From assembly GCA_009739215.1 (NCBI GenBank), contig VSJF01000001.1, forward strand, positions 1,922,001 through 1,986,000: DNA of 64,000 nt. The letters run 5' to 3'. How positions within the stretch are numbered: the stretch's first letter is position 1; every line of letters starts with the position of its first letter. Source of the stretch: Floccularia luteovirens (taxonomy: Eukaryota; Basidiomycota; Agaricomycetes; Agaricales; Squamanitaceae). The notes below the pieces were generated by a model. The model ran no database searches and was not told the DNA's origin. It worked only from the letters and a program-made list of their open reading frames with translations. Of the stretch, positions 22,238 through 32,515 are shown in pieces. A program made the translations under genes and the position numbers.

Positions 22238-22303
22238 GGAAGTGAGAGATAAGATTCACGTGATGAGATGTATAATTGCATTCAGCAACATTTGTACAAT
22301 GCG
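22238..22303. promoter_or_regulatory. Very short divergent promoter, hypothetical / seipin
   Basis: Only 66 bp separate the two divergent ATGs. Both transcripts must start inside this gap or inside each other's gene, so overlapping 5' ends are likely. I see no TATA box here. Confidence 0.55.
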
Positions 22304-23553
22304 ATGACCATGTCTTCTCTGTCCCGTACAACATCAGCAGCCTTCTCCTCTATCTCCTCCGCCTCTCGCTCCGCGGTACGCTCTCTTGCTCCATTCTTCA
22401 TTCCGCTCGTCATTGGCTTGCTCTTCATTCCCCTTGTTCTTTTCCTCTCTCTTCTCGCTGGATGGCTTGTTTGGCGCAACTTAGCGGTCGGATGGGAGGT
22501 TCCACTTTACTTCCAATACGGGTTCTTATTCCTCTCTGTTCTCACCTACTACCCCTTCTGATCCGCTTGTCCAGAGATGGACGCTCCCCATATGCGCAGG
22601 TTGCATTACCCACTCTCAGTGCCCGCCAACGCTATGACGTCGCGGTGCTGTTGAACGTCCCTGCGATCGAATCAAATCTTGCTCTCGGAAATTTTATGGC
22701 AAGCCTTACCCTCTCTACGTTCTCAAATGAAACTATAGTTGCTGTCCGACGTCCGGTAATTCTTTTCTTTTGCTTTATTCAGTGTACCCCTGTTGTCTAA
22801 CCCTTTTTCATTAAAGGCAATTGTAATACCTCCTACCTCATCATTTTTCTTTTCTGGTCCAAAACAAGTCAACCTTGATATTCCGCTTCTACAAGCATTT
22901 GCAACAGGAACCTCCAAGATCGTTGCTATGGTTGAGGTTGGTCGTCGTGATGCTTGGAAAAGCCTTGGAAATGGTTATGGGCGCGAACTTAGTGTGACTC
23001 TTGCATCTCTCCGTGGCACACCCATACCACATGGCGTTCGGTAAGTTCCATTACCTGTCTTCTTGCAATTTCAATAATAACATTTCCTTTCATCAATCAG
23101 TGGCTTGGCTATGCGTTTTCCCCTTCTCTCTGCGCTCATATCGGCAACGATCTTTCTAGTGGTTTTATCGGTTTTCCTAGGCACATGTCTCCTGCCTGTT
23201 ATGACCTCTAGGAGGAAACCGACAATAATTGAAGAGCCAACTGGTTTGGAAACGACCGTAAAGCAAGTGAAGGAAGATGAGGCTGTTCCAATTTTTCCTC
23301 CAAGTTATGACAGCAGTGAAAATGAGAAGCCAGTGCATAGGCGGAGGAGATCACGTTTGAGCAGGAGTCTAAGCAATAGCACGGTTAGTTTGCATGTGTT
23401 TTACATCTGGCTATATTCTAATCTAACAACGGATAGAAAACGAAACCTGAACCCTCTGTGGTTGATATGCCCGCTGTGAGTGGGTCCACAAAACGTTTAA
23501 GACGCCGGTCGTCAAGAAGATCTGAAGGAACTTCAGACATTGACTCATGGTAA
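22304..23553 (+). CDS. SEI1: Seipin, lipid-droplet assembly protein
   Basis: Seipin is an ER membrane protein that organises lipid-droplet formation. Two close ATGs (22304, 22310) open MTMSSLSRTTSAAF. A first membrane span (FFIPLVIGLLFIPLVLFLSL) is followed by EVPLYFQYG, where a 50-nt intron joins to DGRSPYAQVALP. The lumenal domain carries the family hallmark DVAVLLNVPAIESNLALGNF and TLSTFSNETIVAVRRP. It continues AIVIPPTSSFFFSGPKQVN, where the hydrophobic patch expected to touch the droplet surface lies, and RRDAWKSLGNGYGRELSVTL. A second span, LLSALISATIFLVVLSVFLG, precedes a cytosolic Arg/Ser-rich tail ending SRRSEGTSDIDSW at 23553. All introns checked are GT-AG. Size and two-span topology match the family. 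Confidence 0.92.
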
Positions 23554-23754
23554 AGGTGTGACAATGTCGTTTGTGAAACGTTTCCCGTTTCTGGGTGCTT
23601 TTTCTTTCATATTTCACGCTTCGCATACGTTTTTGGACTTAACCAAATTTTCGATATTAGAGAACAAATGCTTTGTAGAATTCGCATATAATTCGTGTAC
23701 ATTCGATGCCATTCGTAACTCAAAAGTCATATGTAATAACCGCCCACCAATACT

Positions 23755-24777
23755 TCAATTCCCTTTTTCTTTTGCGTCTTCTTCTTTCTTTGTCTCGATG
23801 CCTTTTACTTCGGATTTTTCACTCTCTGCATGATCATCTACCTTGTTTTCTACCTTGTCCTCAGCTTTACGTTCCGCGGGTGATCCATAGTCGCTCAATC
23901 CTCTAACCAAATCACCTGCATCATCATCGCCTAGCCCGAGTTCCGCAACAAGATCTCGCAGCTCATCCTCTGTCACTCGTACGCCCTGAAGTCCATAACC
24001 TTCTAGCTCTGTACTCACATCAAAGTCATTTTTGTTGTTTATTGGGAGGTCTTTACTGCCTCCTCCGTCTTTGCTTCCCCCACTCTTCGCGGATATATTT
24101 TTGCCGCGTCCTGCAAGTGGTGACTGTGGTTGTGCGAAGATTTTGGCGCGGAGGTGCTCAGGTGTCATCTGAAGTGGAGATGACGCGCCCGGGACACCGA
24201 TAGGTTTCTGCACTGGCAGAGGTTGCTCCTCGTTTTCATCCCAAGTTTCGTCAAGCCGTAGGAATCGCGTCAATTCATCAAATTCGACTGCTTCTTCGCT
24301 ATGAGAGGGTGCCAATGATCGTGTTCAGGATAAGATAGTGGCGAATTGGTCAATGAGGATACATACAAATCGGTGAATGTCTGTTGGTTTGAGGTAACAA
24401 CTCAGAGTGTAATCATGAGATTCTGGATTCAAGGACACGTACGCCTGGAAATCGGTTGCCTACTAATATTCCTGGTAGTTGTTGTTTGTCTATAAAGACA
24501 GTCGTGGGTGGTAAATATTAAAACCTGATTATGATCAAAGGAAATGCATCACCTATTGGTGCCTTTCGCCGCCAGAGACGCTTTGCATCCTCATCTGACG
24601 CGAGATCATAAGAGACAAAAGGTATTCTTTTGACTTGGAGGATGCGAAGGATATACTCTATAAGAGTTATGACGACCAGAAGTATGATATCGAATGGCTG
24701 CACTTGCCTTGACGCTGTCTAAGAGCAGGCTGTGAAGCGATGGTGGTGAGGAAGACGGCGATAGGCGGGGAAGGCAT
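23755..24777 (-). CDS. SH3BGR / glutaredoxin-like protein
   Basis: The start at 24777 reads MPSPPIAVFLTTIASQPALR and continues EYILRILQVKRIPFVSYDLA, SDEDAKRLWRRKAP, DKQQLPGILVGNRFPGTFTD and FEEAVEFDELTRFLRLDETW. This is the thioredoxin-like fold of the SH3BGR family. The CxxC active site of true glutaredoxins is absent, as is usual in that family, so a binding or adaptor role is more likely than redox catalysis. A fungal C-terminal extension follows, Pro/Gly/Lys-rich and then acidic, with ELRDLVAELGLGDDDAGDL and a charged end at 23755. Exon 1 ends at a GC donor (GCAAGT) at 24707. Other introns are GT-AG. The gene is head-to-head with the phosphatase gene, 132 bp apart. Confidence 0.84.
24658..24707 (-). 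other. GC-AG intron in the SH3BGR-like gene
   Basis: Exon 1 ends LRQRQ plus one base, then GCAAGTGC; the acceptor CTTATAG joins to AGTATATCC, giving Q-E-YILRILQ. The intron is 50 nt. A GT donor six bases upstream (GTCAAG) is also in frame and would give LRQQYILR, but it is a poor match to a donor consensus. Confidence 0.65.
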
Positions 24778-24909
24778 GAGTATAACTTATGAGAAGCGAT
24801 GATGATGGTCTTATGAATCTCTGCAGTTACCATATCAGGAAATCTCTCCTGAGTCTGTGACTACTCTCATTGAAAGACATCACTTTCGATCGAATTTAAA
24901 ATATATTCA

Positions 24910-25629
24910 ATGCAGGACGGCACAGAAACCTCTCCACAGCTGAGAGTCCTCGTTGTCTGCTTAGGTATCTTCCCATTCTAATCTTTTGTACCCCCATGCC
25001 CCTGACCTCTCACATCCACAGGCAATATATGCCGTTCTCCAATGGGAGAGGCTGTACTCAAAGACGTTGCCAATAAGCGGGGTCTTGATATCCAAGTAGA
25101 CAGTTGTGGTACTGCTGGGTATCACATTGGTGAGGACCCAGATGAGCGGTGCGTTGACATTCCCAATGCTTGTTTCTTACATTGTTTTGTGGATTCTATC
25201 CTAATATCATTGTGTGCGTAGAACAGTGGCTGTATGCCGCAAGGTACGCTACCGTGTTTGACGTCAAGTGAAGTATATAAGTTTGGGTTAGCACAACGTC
25301 CCCATCTCCTCTACTGCACGACAGATTGCCACGTCGGACTTTACCCGTTTCACTCACATACTTGCCTCCGATGAAAGCAACCTCCGCGATCTTAATCGTA
25401 TCAAGCCACCTAACGCAACTGCTGTCATCCGTCTATGGGGGTCGTACCTTGATGGAAAGCCTATCCCCGATCCATATTATGGTTCTACAGTATGCATATC
25501 ATATTGATCAAGTTGCTACATGAATTGATATTTTTTCCATTGATGCAGGGGGGTTTTGAAAAAGTCTTTAATCAATGCACACTGCTTTCAAATGCTTTTT
25601 TGGATGAAGTAACTGAGAAGAAAGACTAA
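24910..25629 (+). CDS. LTP1: Low-molecular-weight protein tyrosine phosphatase
   Basis: LMW-PTPs hydrolyse phosphotyrosine and small acyl or aryl phosphates in the cytosol. The start at 24910 reads MQDGTETSPQLRVLVVCLGN. The P-loop CLGNICRSPMGEAV supplies the nucleophile Cys, the second Cys and the Arg of CX5R. The conserved VDSCGTAGYHIGEDPDER and the variable-loop block NVPISSTARQI follow. The general-acid motif is DPYYG near the C-terminus, and GGFEKVFNQCTLLSNAFLDE completes the fold; the stop is at 25627-25629. One internal exon, TVAVCRK, is only about 22 nt. All joints are GT-AG. It converges with the MMSDH gene, with 39 bp between the two stops, so their 3' UTRs must overlap. Confidence 0.95.
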
Positions 25630-25668
25630 TGGCCACTACAGATACTATCATCCCATGTTCATTTTCAA

Positions 25669-28152
25669 TTAGTGATGGGTGGGCATATTCACGCTTGCCC
25701 GGTTTCCAATTGCGTCTTCCGCTTTCCAAAGACTGGTTGTAGTCTGATTTTTTGGGTTTAGTTATAGATTAAACAGTGATTACAACAGATTGTTTACCTT
25801 ATTTTGTGTGTAGAAGTTGATACCACTGGAATCAAATGAATTCGCTGTTAATCACAAACCTGTACCCACGAAAGAGCCAACATACCTCTTTCCGTAAAAT
25901 CCGATGTCTCCAAGAACACTTCCCTAAATAGCAATTTCAACTCAGATTCATTTTTAGGATAACTCCATCACACAAACCTTATTTCCGCTCCATGCAAACA
26001 TAGGCAATGGAACTGGGATTGGTACATTGATACCAAGTTGTCCAACATTCACATCAGTCTCAAATTTGCGTGCTGTTGCACCAGATTGTGTAAATATCGC
26101 AGCTCCGTTACCATATCGGTTCGCATTGATGATGTCAACAGCATCATCCAAGGTTTCCGCACGAAGTACAACCAAGACGGGTCCGAAGATTTCTTGTCTG
26201 ATGTTTCATTCAGAATAGGGTCCAATACTCAATAAACAAAATATCCTTACTTATAGCATCGCATGTTCGTACCCGCCTCTAGAATCGTGGGTCCAACGAA
26301 ATTTCCATCTGGATATCCTGCAACCTTGATGTTTCGTCCATCCAAGACAATTTTACCACCGTCCTCTTCGGCAGATGCAATCAGACCGGTCACTCGTTGT
26401 TTTGCAGCCGGTGATATAAGAGGTCCCCTTGCAAAGAGTCAAAACAATATTCAAGGCATAGAGAAGGATCAAACTTGCAAATCAGCACCCTCTTCGAATC
26501 CTCCACTGACTTTCAGCTTTTGTGCTCGTTCGACAAGTTCAGGAAGCCATCCCTGTGCCTCTCCGACAAGGATAACTAGCAAAACATTTATTGAGGACAA
26601 ATCATAAAGGTTACGTAGGACATACCAACAGAGACTGCCATGCACCGCTGACCAGCAGCTGGATATGATTATAAGTAGATGCACAAGAGTGGCACGCCAT
26701 TACTTACCCCCGAATGCTGCACCGACGATGGAGTTCAAGGCCAGGTTCTTGTTTGCTAACATAAAGATATTTGAATATGGTCATCTGTCATACTAAAAAC
26801 ACTAACCATCTGGCATAAGGATGGCGTGATTCTTGGCTCCCATGTTCGCCTGTAGCCAGGTAGGTTAAAGATTAAACATACGAAGCAAACGACCTCACCT
26901 GCACTCGTTTCCCATTTTGTGTTCCTCTTCGTTACAAATAGTAAGTTGGTTGATTAGTTTATTCCGTTATATCGTACCTTTCGTATATGTGCTTTCCGGC
27001 GCGATCACCGCCCACAAAACTGATGGCCCTGATAGCAGGATGGTCGCAAATGGCATTTACTGTAGGAACACCTCCATGGACCACATTAAGAACTCCCGCT
27101 GGCAAACCTATTGGCCCACAATTTGAAATGCAATCGAGTGATAGATCCGAGACAAATACCTGCTCTTTGGCAAAGTTCTGCAATGATCATTGCTGCACCT
27201 GGATCCCGTTCCGAAGGTTTCAGTATGAGAGTATTGCCGGTGACGGCAGCCATAGGTATTGTCCATAGAGGGATCATCCTGATCCAACGGCATGTTCAAA
27301 TAATAACTCCGAGACGGAACAATGAGGCAACTCACGCAGGGAAGTTAAAAGGAGCTACACTGGCACACACACCCAGTGGAACTTTCCTTACCTCTGTGTC
27401 CATATCCTTGCTTACTGTTCAAAAGTTACGTCAGAGATGAAATACATGATAACAAAGTTTGTACCTTCTAGTTTGTCACCTATTAGAGTCGATGTGATAC
27501 CAGCTGCGGTTTCTACCACTTGCAGTCCACGAAGCAAATCTCCATGTGCATCTGGGGTATATAAACAGTCAAAATCAGACTCCGCGGCAGAAACGACTCC
27601 TCCTACCAGCCAAGGTTTTTCCCTGTTCAAGCACAATACTACTGGCTATGGCATCCGCATTCTCACGTAGTAACTGTTGAAGCCTATGCAATGCATGAGT
27701 GTTGCAACATGACATGAACAAGTGGACACGTACTCCAAAACAAAACGCTGGCGCGTGAGAACACTAGTACGACTCCAGGTCTTGTATGCCTGCGAAGCTG
27801 CATCTACAGCCTGCTCAAATTCACTAGAGGTTGTCTGGGGAACTTTGGACAAGATAGTTTGTGTCGACTACAATGAGGTGACACGCGATGAGAAATGTAA
27901 GTCACGACTCAAATCGAGCTGAATTGAACTTACGGGATCATGTAGATCAAACCATTCTGTGGATTTGCTCTCGACAAACTCGCCGCCGATGAAATTCTTT
28001 GTCTTCCCTCCAGTTGCACTAGTACCTTTCCACTCTGCCGAGATCTTTTCTGCCTTTGGAATAGCCAAAGCATTGAGAGCTCTTGCTGAAGCCGAAGATG
28101 TGAAAGTGCGAGAGCACAGGTGACGGAGACGGGGGAATCGCGACAAAGACAT
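25669..28152 (-). CDS. Methylmalonate-semialdehyde dehydrogenase, mitochondrial (ALDH6)
   Basis: ALDH6 converts methylmalonate or malonate semialdehyde plus CoA and NAD+ to propionyl- or acetyl-CoA, in valine, uracil and beta-alanine breakdown. The first ATG is 28152; the frame upstream starts with GTG only. The N-terminus [20 protein letters not shown] is Arg/Ser-rich, without acidic residues, and is a good matrix-targeting peptide. Family blocks follow: [96 protein letters not shown]. The catalytic Cys is in GQRCMAVS. Then come [40 protein letters not shown] and [10 protein letters not shown] final exon [15 protein letters not shown] ends VNMPTHH at 25669. It has about a dozen short introns. 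It is head-to-head with the Myb-like gene. Confidence 0.95.
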
Positions 28153-28390
28153 GGGAAGGATTGGTATTGAGAGGAACCGGAGCTTCTCCACAGAGCCGGG
28201 ATTGAATTTATTCTTAGCGCGACGGGATCACATGATGATGTGACATGTTACTTTAACGTGACAAGGCATGGGTGACAGATATACATGGTCGCGACGAGTT
28301 TGGATTCTGGATTTCAAGAAATCCTAAAATCTTTCGTGGCTCTGGCTTCCCACTGCTCCGAGTCTCATAGACTCTGAGCTCACCCTTTTC

Positions 28391-30322
28391 ATGAATCAGA
28401 ACTCTCTGCACCGTTCAATGAACGGTTTTCCACCACAGTCAACCGCGTCGGCCAGTCCAAACTCCTACCAGGACTTTCCTCCGATGCACCGTGGTCCACA
28501 AGGTTACCCAAACAATCCTGGGATGCACCACCACCCTACACAGCAGCCACCACCTCATATGCACCACAACCAATGGCACCAATCCATGCAGCAACCTCAT
28601 CTGCAGCAACTCCCTCCCCATCAGCAAGGCTACAACCAATCTCCAGCTTGGGGCATGCAAATGCAACAGCAAAATTACCCCCCAGGTATGCCTGGTCTAG
28701 CTGGCTTCAATCTGCCTTTTTTGCCGCAGCAAGTCTTGCAAGATGCTTTTACTATGTCCGCCCCTGTGGAGAGCGCGGACGAGATGACCCTGGTAACAAC
28801 CCTTATAAGTAGTTTGAAAAAGGGTGAATCCTACAAGGACGCGCTGAACAGCTTACATGGGGTAAGTACTATTTTAGTCTGACAATTCCACTGATAGAGA
28901 AGTGGCAAAATCGTTCACAGAAAAATGGACACGCTTCGAGTCTTTGGAAAGACTATTATTTGGATCACAAAGGAACGTTTGGACGCATGGATTTCCTCAT
29001 GCCTCAAGGATCCAACGCAACGGCTCAAAACAAGATCAAGTGAGGGAGCTAAACGCAGAGTTCAAATTTCAAAAAGCTACAATCAAAAAGCCATCCCTTG
29101 CTACATTTAAAACAGAACATTCTCCAGCCATCTCGCCACAACCGTCTGCCTCAGCGCCCGTGAAACAGCGTAAGCAGTCCCTACAGCCAACGCCACCCCT
29201 GGCTGCATCTCAAGCTGGACGTCGGAACACTATAAATAGTATAACAGCTCCTGCCCCTGTCTACGGCAACCGCTTACCAGCCCCCAATGCTGAAATTCAG
29301 ATACCTGATCCCCCTTCCAGGTCACCCAGTCCTCCAACAAGAATAATCCCTCATCGAGGTAGGGGGAATAAATACACTCAGGAGGACCGGGATTTTTTCA
29401 TTAAATTCATCTCATGGCGTCTAAAGCAAGATTCCTCACTTACGCGGCTGGATCTTTGTAACCTTCTTAGCAGAGAAGGTTCGGGAAACTTTTTGCTCTG
29501 TTCTTACCATAACTTATCAACGTATAAATCTTAGGCTCCACACCATACGTCGCAGTCATGGGCTTCTCATTGGTCAAACAATCATGACATTCCAGATAAA
29601 ATACTTGCAGCAGCTAGAGGAGATGAATATATATCAGGGAGTGAAGATGAAGACTCGGATACTAGCGAAGAAAAAATACCTGTACCAAGGCGTAGACCAG
29701 TATATCGTGAACTGTCCTCCGATGAAGATGATTCAGAACGAGATGGTGAGGGTTCAGAAGAGGATGTGGATAAAAATGAAGAAAATGGTGATGATGACGG
29801 TGATGATGATGATGACGACACACCGTTAAAGGAATGGGATCGAAGCGAAATGGGCCAAAGGGGAGGGCCTTTTACTGAAGCCGATTTCTATTTCGCCGCA
29901 AAACACATAGCATCTTTTATTAATTTTGAGGATACAAGTTCTAAAGATAGGTGGGATCCATTTCACGAACGGGTAGGTTCTGTGCTCCCTTGAAATCTTG
30001 AGTCACTGTTGATAGTGGTTTTTAAAGTATTCGCAACGTTCTGCAAAATCATGGGCGGAGTATTACCGCCGGAATGAAAGACGTAGATGTACTCTCTTTT
30101 TTCACTGGGTTCTAAGCTAACCAATTTATTACAGCCATAAACAAACTTGTCCAGAAAATCAAAAGACTCAGGGAAAACGAGAAAATCAAGCGCCAGACCG
30201 ACATGCAATGCGGGCAAACATCATTAGTGCCCCCAAAAGCCAAACGAAAACATGACATTGAAGGTGATGAAAATGACTCAGACCGTACTAAACGCGGAAG
30301 GGGTGAAAATTCTAAATCCTGA
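28391..30322 (+). CDS. Myb/SANT-like protein with two related domains (frame problem in exon 2)
   Basis: I do not recognise a named orthologue; the domain style recalls Myb-type telomere or chromatin proteins such as Rap1, but this is tentative. Exon 1 starts at 28391 with a Gln/His/Pro/Met-rich low-complexity region (GMHHHPTQQPPPHMHHNQ) and ends in KGESYKDALNSLHG. Exon 2 opens NGHASSLWKDYYLDHK, then the frame is disturbed. Further on is TIKKPSLATFKTE and a first Myb-like domain, EDRDFFIKFISWRLKQD to APHHTSQSWASHWSNN. An acidic Asp/Glu tract encoded by GAT repeats follows. A second, similar domain runs from GPFTEADFYFAAKHIASFI to WFLKYSQRSAKSWAEYYRRN, then basic KRKHDIE and the stop at 30322. 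The frame in 28966-29080 needs either a one-base deletion plus a 37-nt intron, or one 68-nt intron with a weak donor. Confidence 0.72.
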
Positions 30323-30722
30323 TCTACCAGCTTTGCTCTTCCAATTTTGCTTTATCGTACATATATACCATATGCAATTTTTTCTAGGTTTTTATTGCGG
30401 GTGTTCACGAACCACTGTTGCTTCTTGGGGACCATATAACCTGCATTTTGTATAATATTCTCGAACAATCCACGATTCTATAATATTATTGTATAGTTCT
30501 TGTACATGCTACATACGTTTTGAAAGCTTTGCTAGTGATCTTGATACATTTGTATGTACGCCTCTTTATATTGTGAAGCGTAGCTCCTAATCTTATACAT
30601 GTTTCTCACGTGTCATTCTACAACTTTATAAATCGATAATATCACTTTGTAGCGACCAACCTCGTTTCACTATCTCCCATCAGATCCTCCCCATCTAACA
30701 TACCTCAATCAGAGCAACCATC
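30323..30722 (+). promoter_or_regulatory. GDI1 promoter region
   Basis: This 400 bp holds the 3' end of the Myb-like gene and the GDI promoter. A palindromic CACGTG (30607-30612), the E-box core bound by bHLH proteins such as Cbf1, lies about 110 bases before the ATG. A TTTATAAA (30625-30632) lies about 95 bases before it. The leader is CT-rich. The start context is ACCATCATGG. These elements are read from sequence; their use is inferred. Confidence 0.55.
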
Positions 30723-32397
30723 ATGGATGAAGAATACGACGTAGGCTCATTTTCATTGCTCCTATTTCTTGTCTTAAACAGCCTCGCTTTAGGTCATTGT
30801 ATTGGGCACTGGCTTGACTGAATGTATTCTGTCTGGTCTGTTATCCGTGGAGGGAAAGAAGGTTTTGCACATGGACCGCAACGACTATTATGGTGGTGAC
30901 AGTGCCAGTCTTAATTTGACTCAGGTTTGTTTTGGGTTCCACTTATTCTACTCAACTGATGCTAATTGATCACTCATCTACATCTTACAGCTGTACCGTA
31001 AATTCAGGCAAGATCAAGCTCCTCCTACAGAACTTGGGAGAGACCGTGACTATGCAGTTGACTTGGTGCCAAAATTCATCATTGCCTCTGGAGAACTTAC
31101 GAAGATACTTGTCCATACTGACGTCACGCGCTACCTGGAATTCAAGCAGATCGCTGGTAGTTTCGTATATCGTGATGGAAAGATTTCCAAGGTCCCGAGC
31201 ACTGAGATGGAAGCAGTCAAGAGTCCTCTTATGGGCATCTTTGAAAAACGACGCGCCAAGAAGTTCTTTGAGTTCTTACAGAATTGGAAAGATGAGGACC
31301 CGACCACCCATCAAGGTTCTTATCTATCAACTAAAATTTCTGAAGCGAAGTGCTTAATACCGTCAATTAGGTATCAATCTTGACAGAGATAACATGAAGA
31401 CTGTTTATGAAAAATTCGGGTTGGAACCTGGAACCCAGGACTTCATTGGGCATGCCATGGCCTTATACTTGGATGATGAGTATGTGCACAACATGTCAAA
31501 CCCGTGACGGTGTTTATAACGACTTGTTTAGCTACATAACAAAACCCGCCCGGCCTACATACGACCGGATCATTTTGTACACTTCATCCATGGCCAGATA
31601 TGGCAAATCGCCTTACATCTACCCCTTGTATGGTCTTGGAGAGCTTCCGCAATCCTTCGCCCGCTTGAGCGCTATTTACGGAGGAACTTACATGCTCGAT
31701 AAAAAGATTGACGAAATAGTAACTGACGCGAATGGCATGTTTGTTGGTGTAACGAGCGCCGGTGAAACCGTGAAAGCTAAGCAAGTCATTGGCGATCCCA
31801 GTTATTTCGGTGCCGGAAAAGAGTCAGAAGGAGGTAAAGTCAGGGTCATTGAGGAAGGCAAGGTCGTTCGCGCTATCTGTTTCCTGAAGCACCCTATTCC
31901 TGGAACCGATGATAGTGACAGTTGTCAAATTATCATCCCTCAAAACCAGGTCAACAGGCGAAATGGTTGGTACTACGCATATACGGCTTACAAAATGGCT
32001 TACGTCGTCCTCAGATATCTATATTGCCATGGTTTCATCAACTCACAATGTCTGTGCAAAGGACATATATATCGCTATCGTTAGTACAATAGTAGAAACA
32101 GATAAACCAGAACTCGAGATAGCACCTGGCTTGAACTTGCTTGGCCCCATCCACGAAAAGTGGGTGTGCATTACGACACAGCATATTGTCAATCTAATTT
32201 TATTGTATAGATTCGTGTCCATCACCCCTGTTTATACACCAACAAGCTCAGGTCAGGCTGACAACATCTTCATTACCCGATCCTATGATGCCACCTCTCA
32301 TTTCGAGACCGTCGTCGAAGATGTGCAGGATGTATGGAGGAGAGTTATAGGTTCAGATCTCGTACTCAAGAAACGGGAAGTCGAAGTCCAGGATTAA
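30723..32397 (+). CDS. GDI1: Rab GDP-dissociation inhibitor
   Basis: GDI extracts prenylated GDP-bound Rab proteins from membranes and recycles them; it is essential in yeast. The start at 30723 reads MDEEYD, then after an intron [20 protein letters not shown], the FAD-like nucleotide-fold motif of the GDI/REP family. Further signature blocks are [49 protein letters not shown]-type text in the visible form [55 protein letters not shown] and [14 protein letters not shown]. The C-terminal part reads [40 protein letters not shown] and [19 protein letters not shown], with stop at 32397. All seven or so introns are GT-AG, including a 48-nt one after NRRN. It converges with RAV1, 118 bp apart. Confidence 0.96.
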
Positions 32398-32515
32398 ATT
32401 TTCGCCTGCTTCCTTTATAGTGATGAATTTCATACCATCTTTTGTATTAACGAAACACATGATCGCATTAACTGCTCACAATGTACAAAATGCCTCACTA
32501 AAAGACAGGTCCACA

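Noticed and set aside
28153..28191. Longer MMSDH N-terminus starting at 28191
   Set aside because: It starts with GTG. The ATG at 28152 gives a better matrix-targeting peptide.
31990..32100. Tandem-looking repeat DIYIAMVSS / DIYIAIVST in Rab GDI
   Set aside because: The family normally has two similar strands here; it is not a recent duplication.
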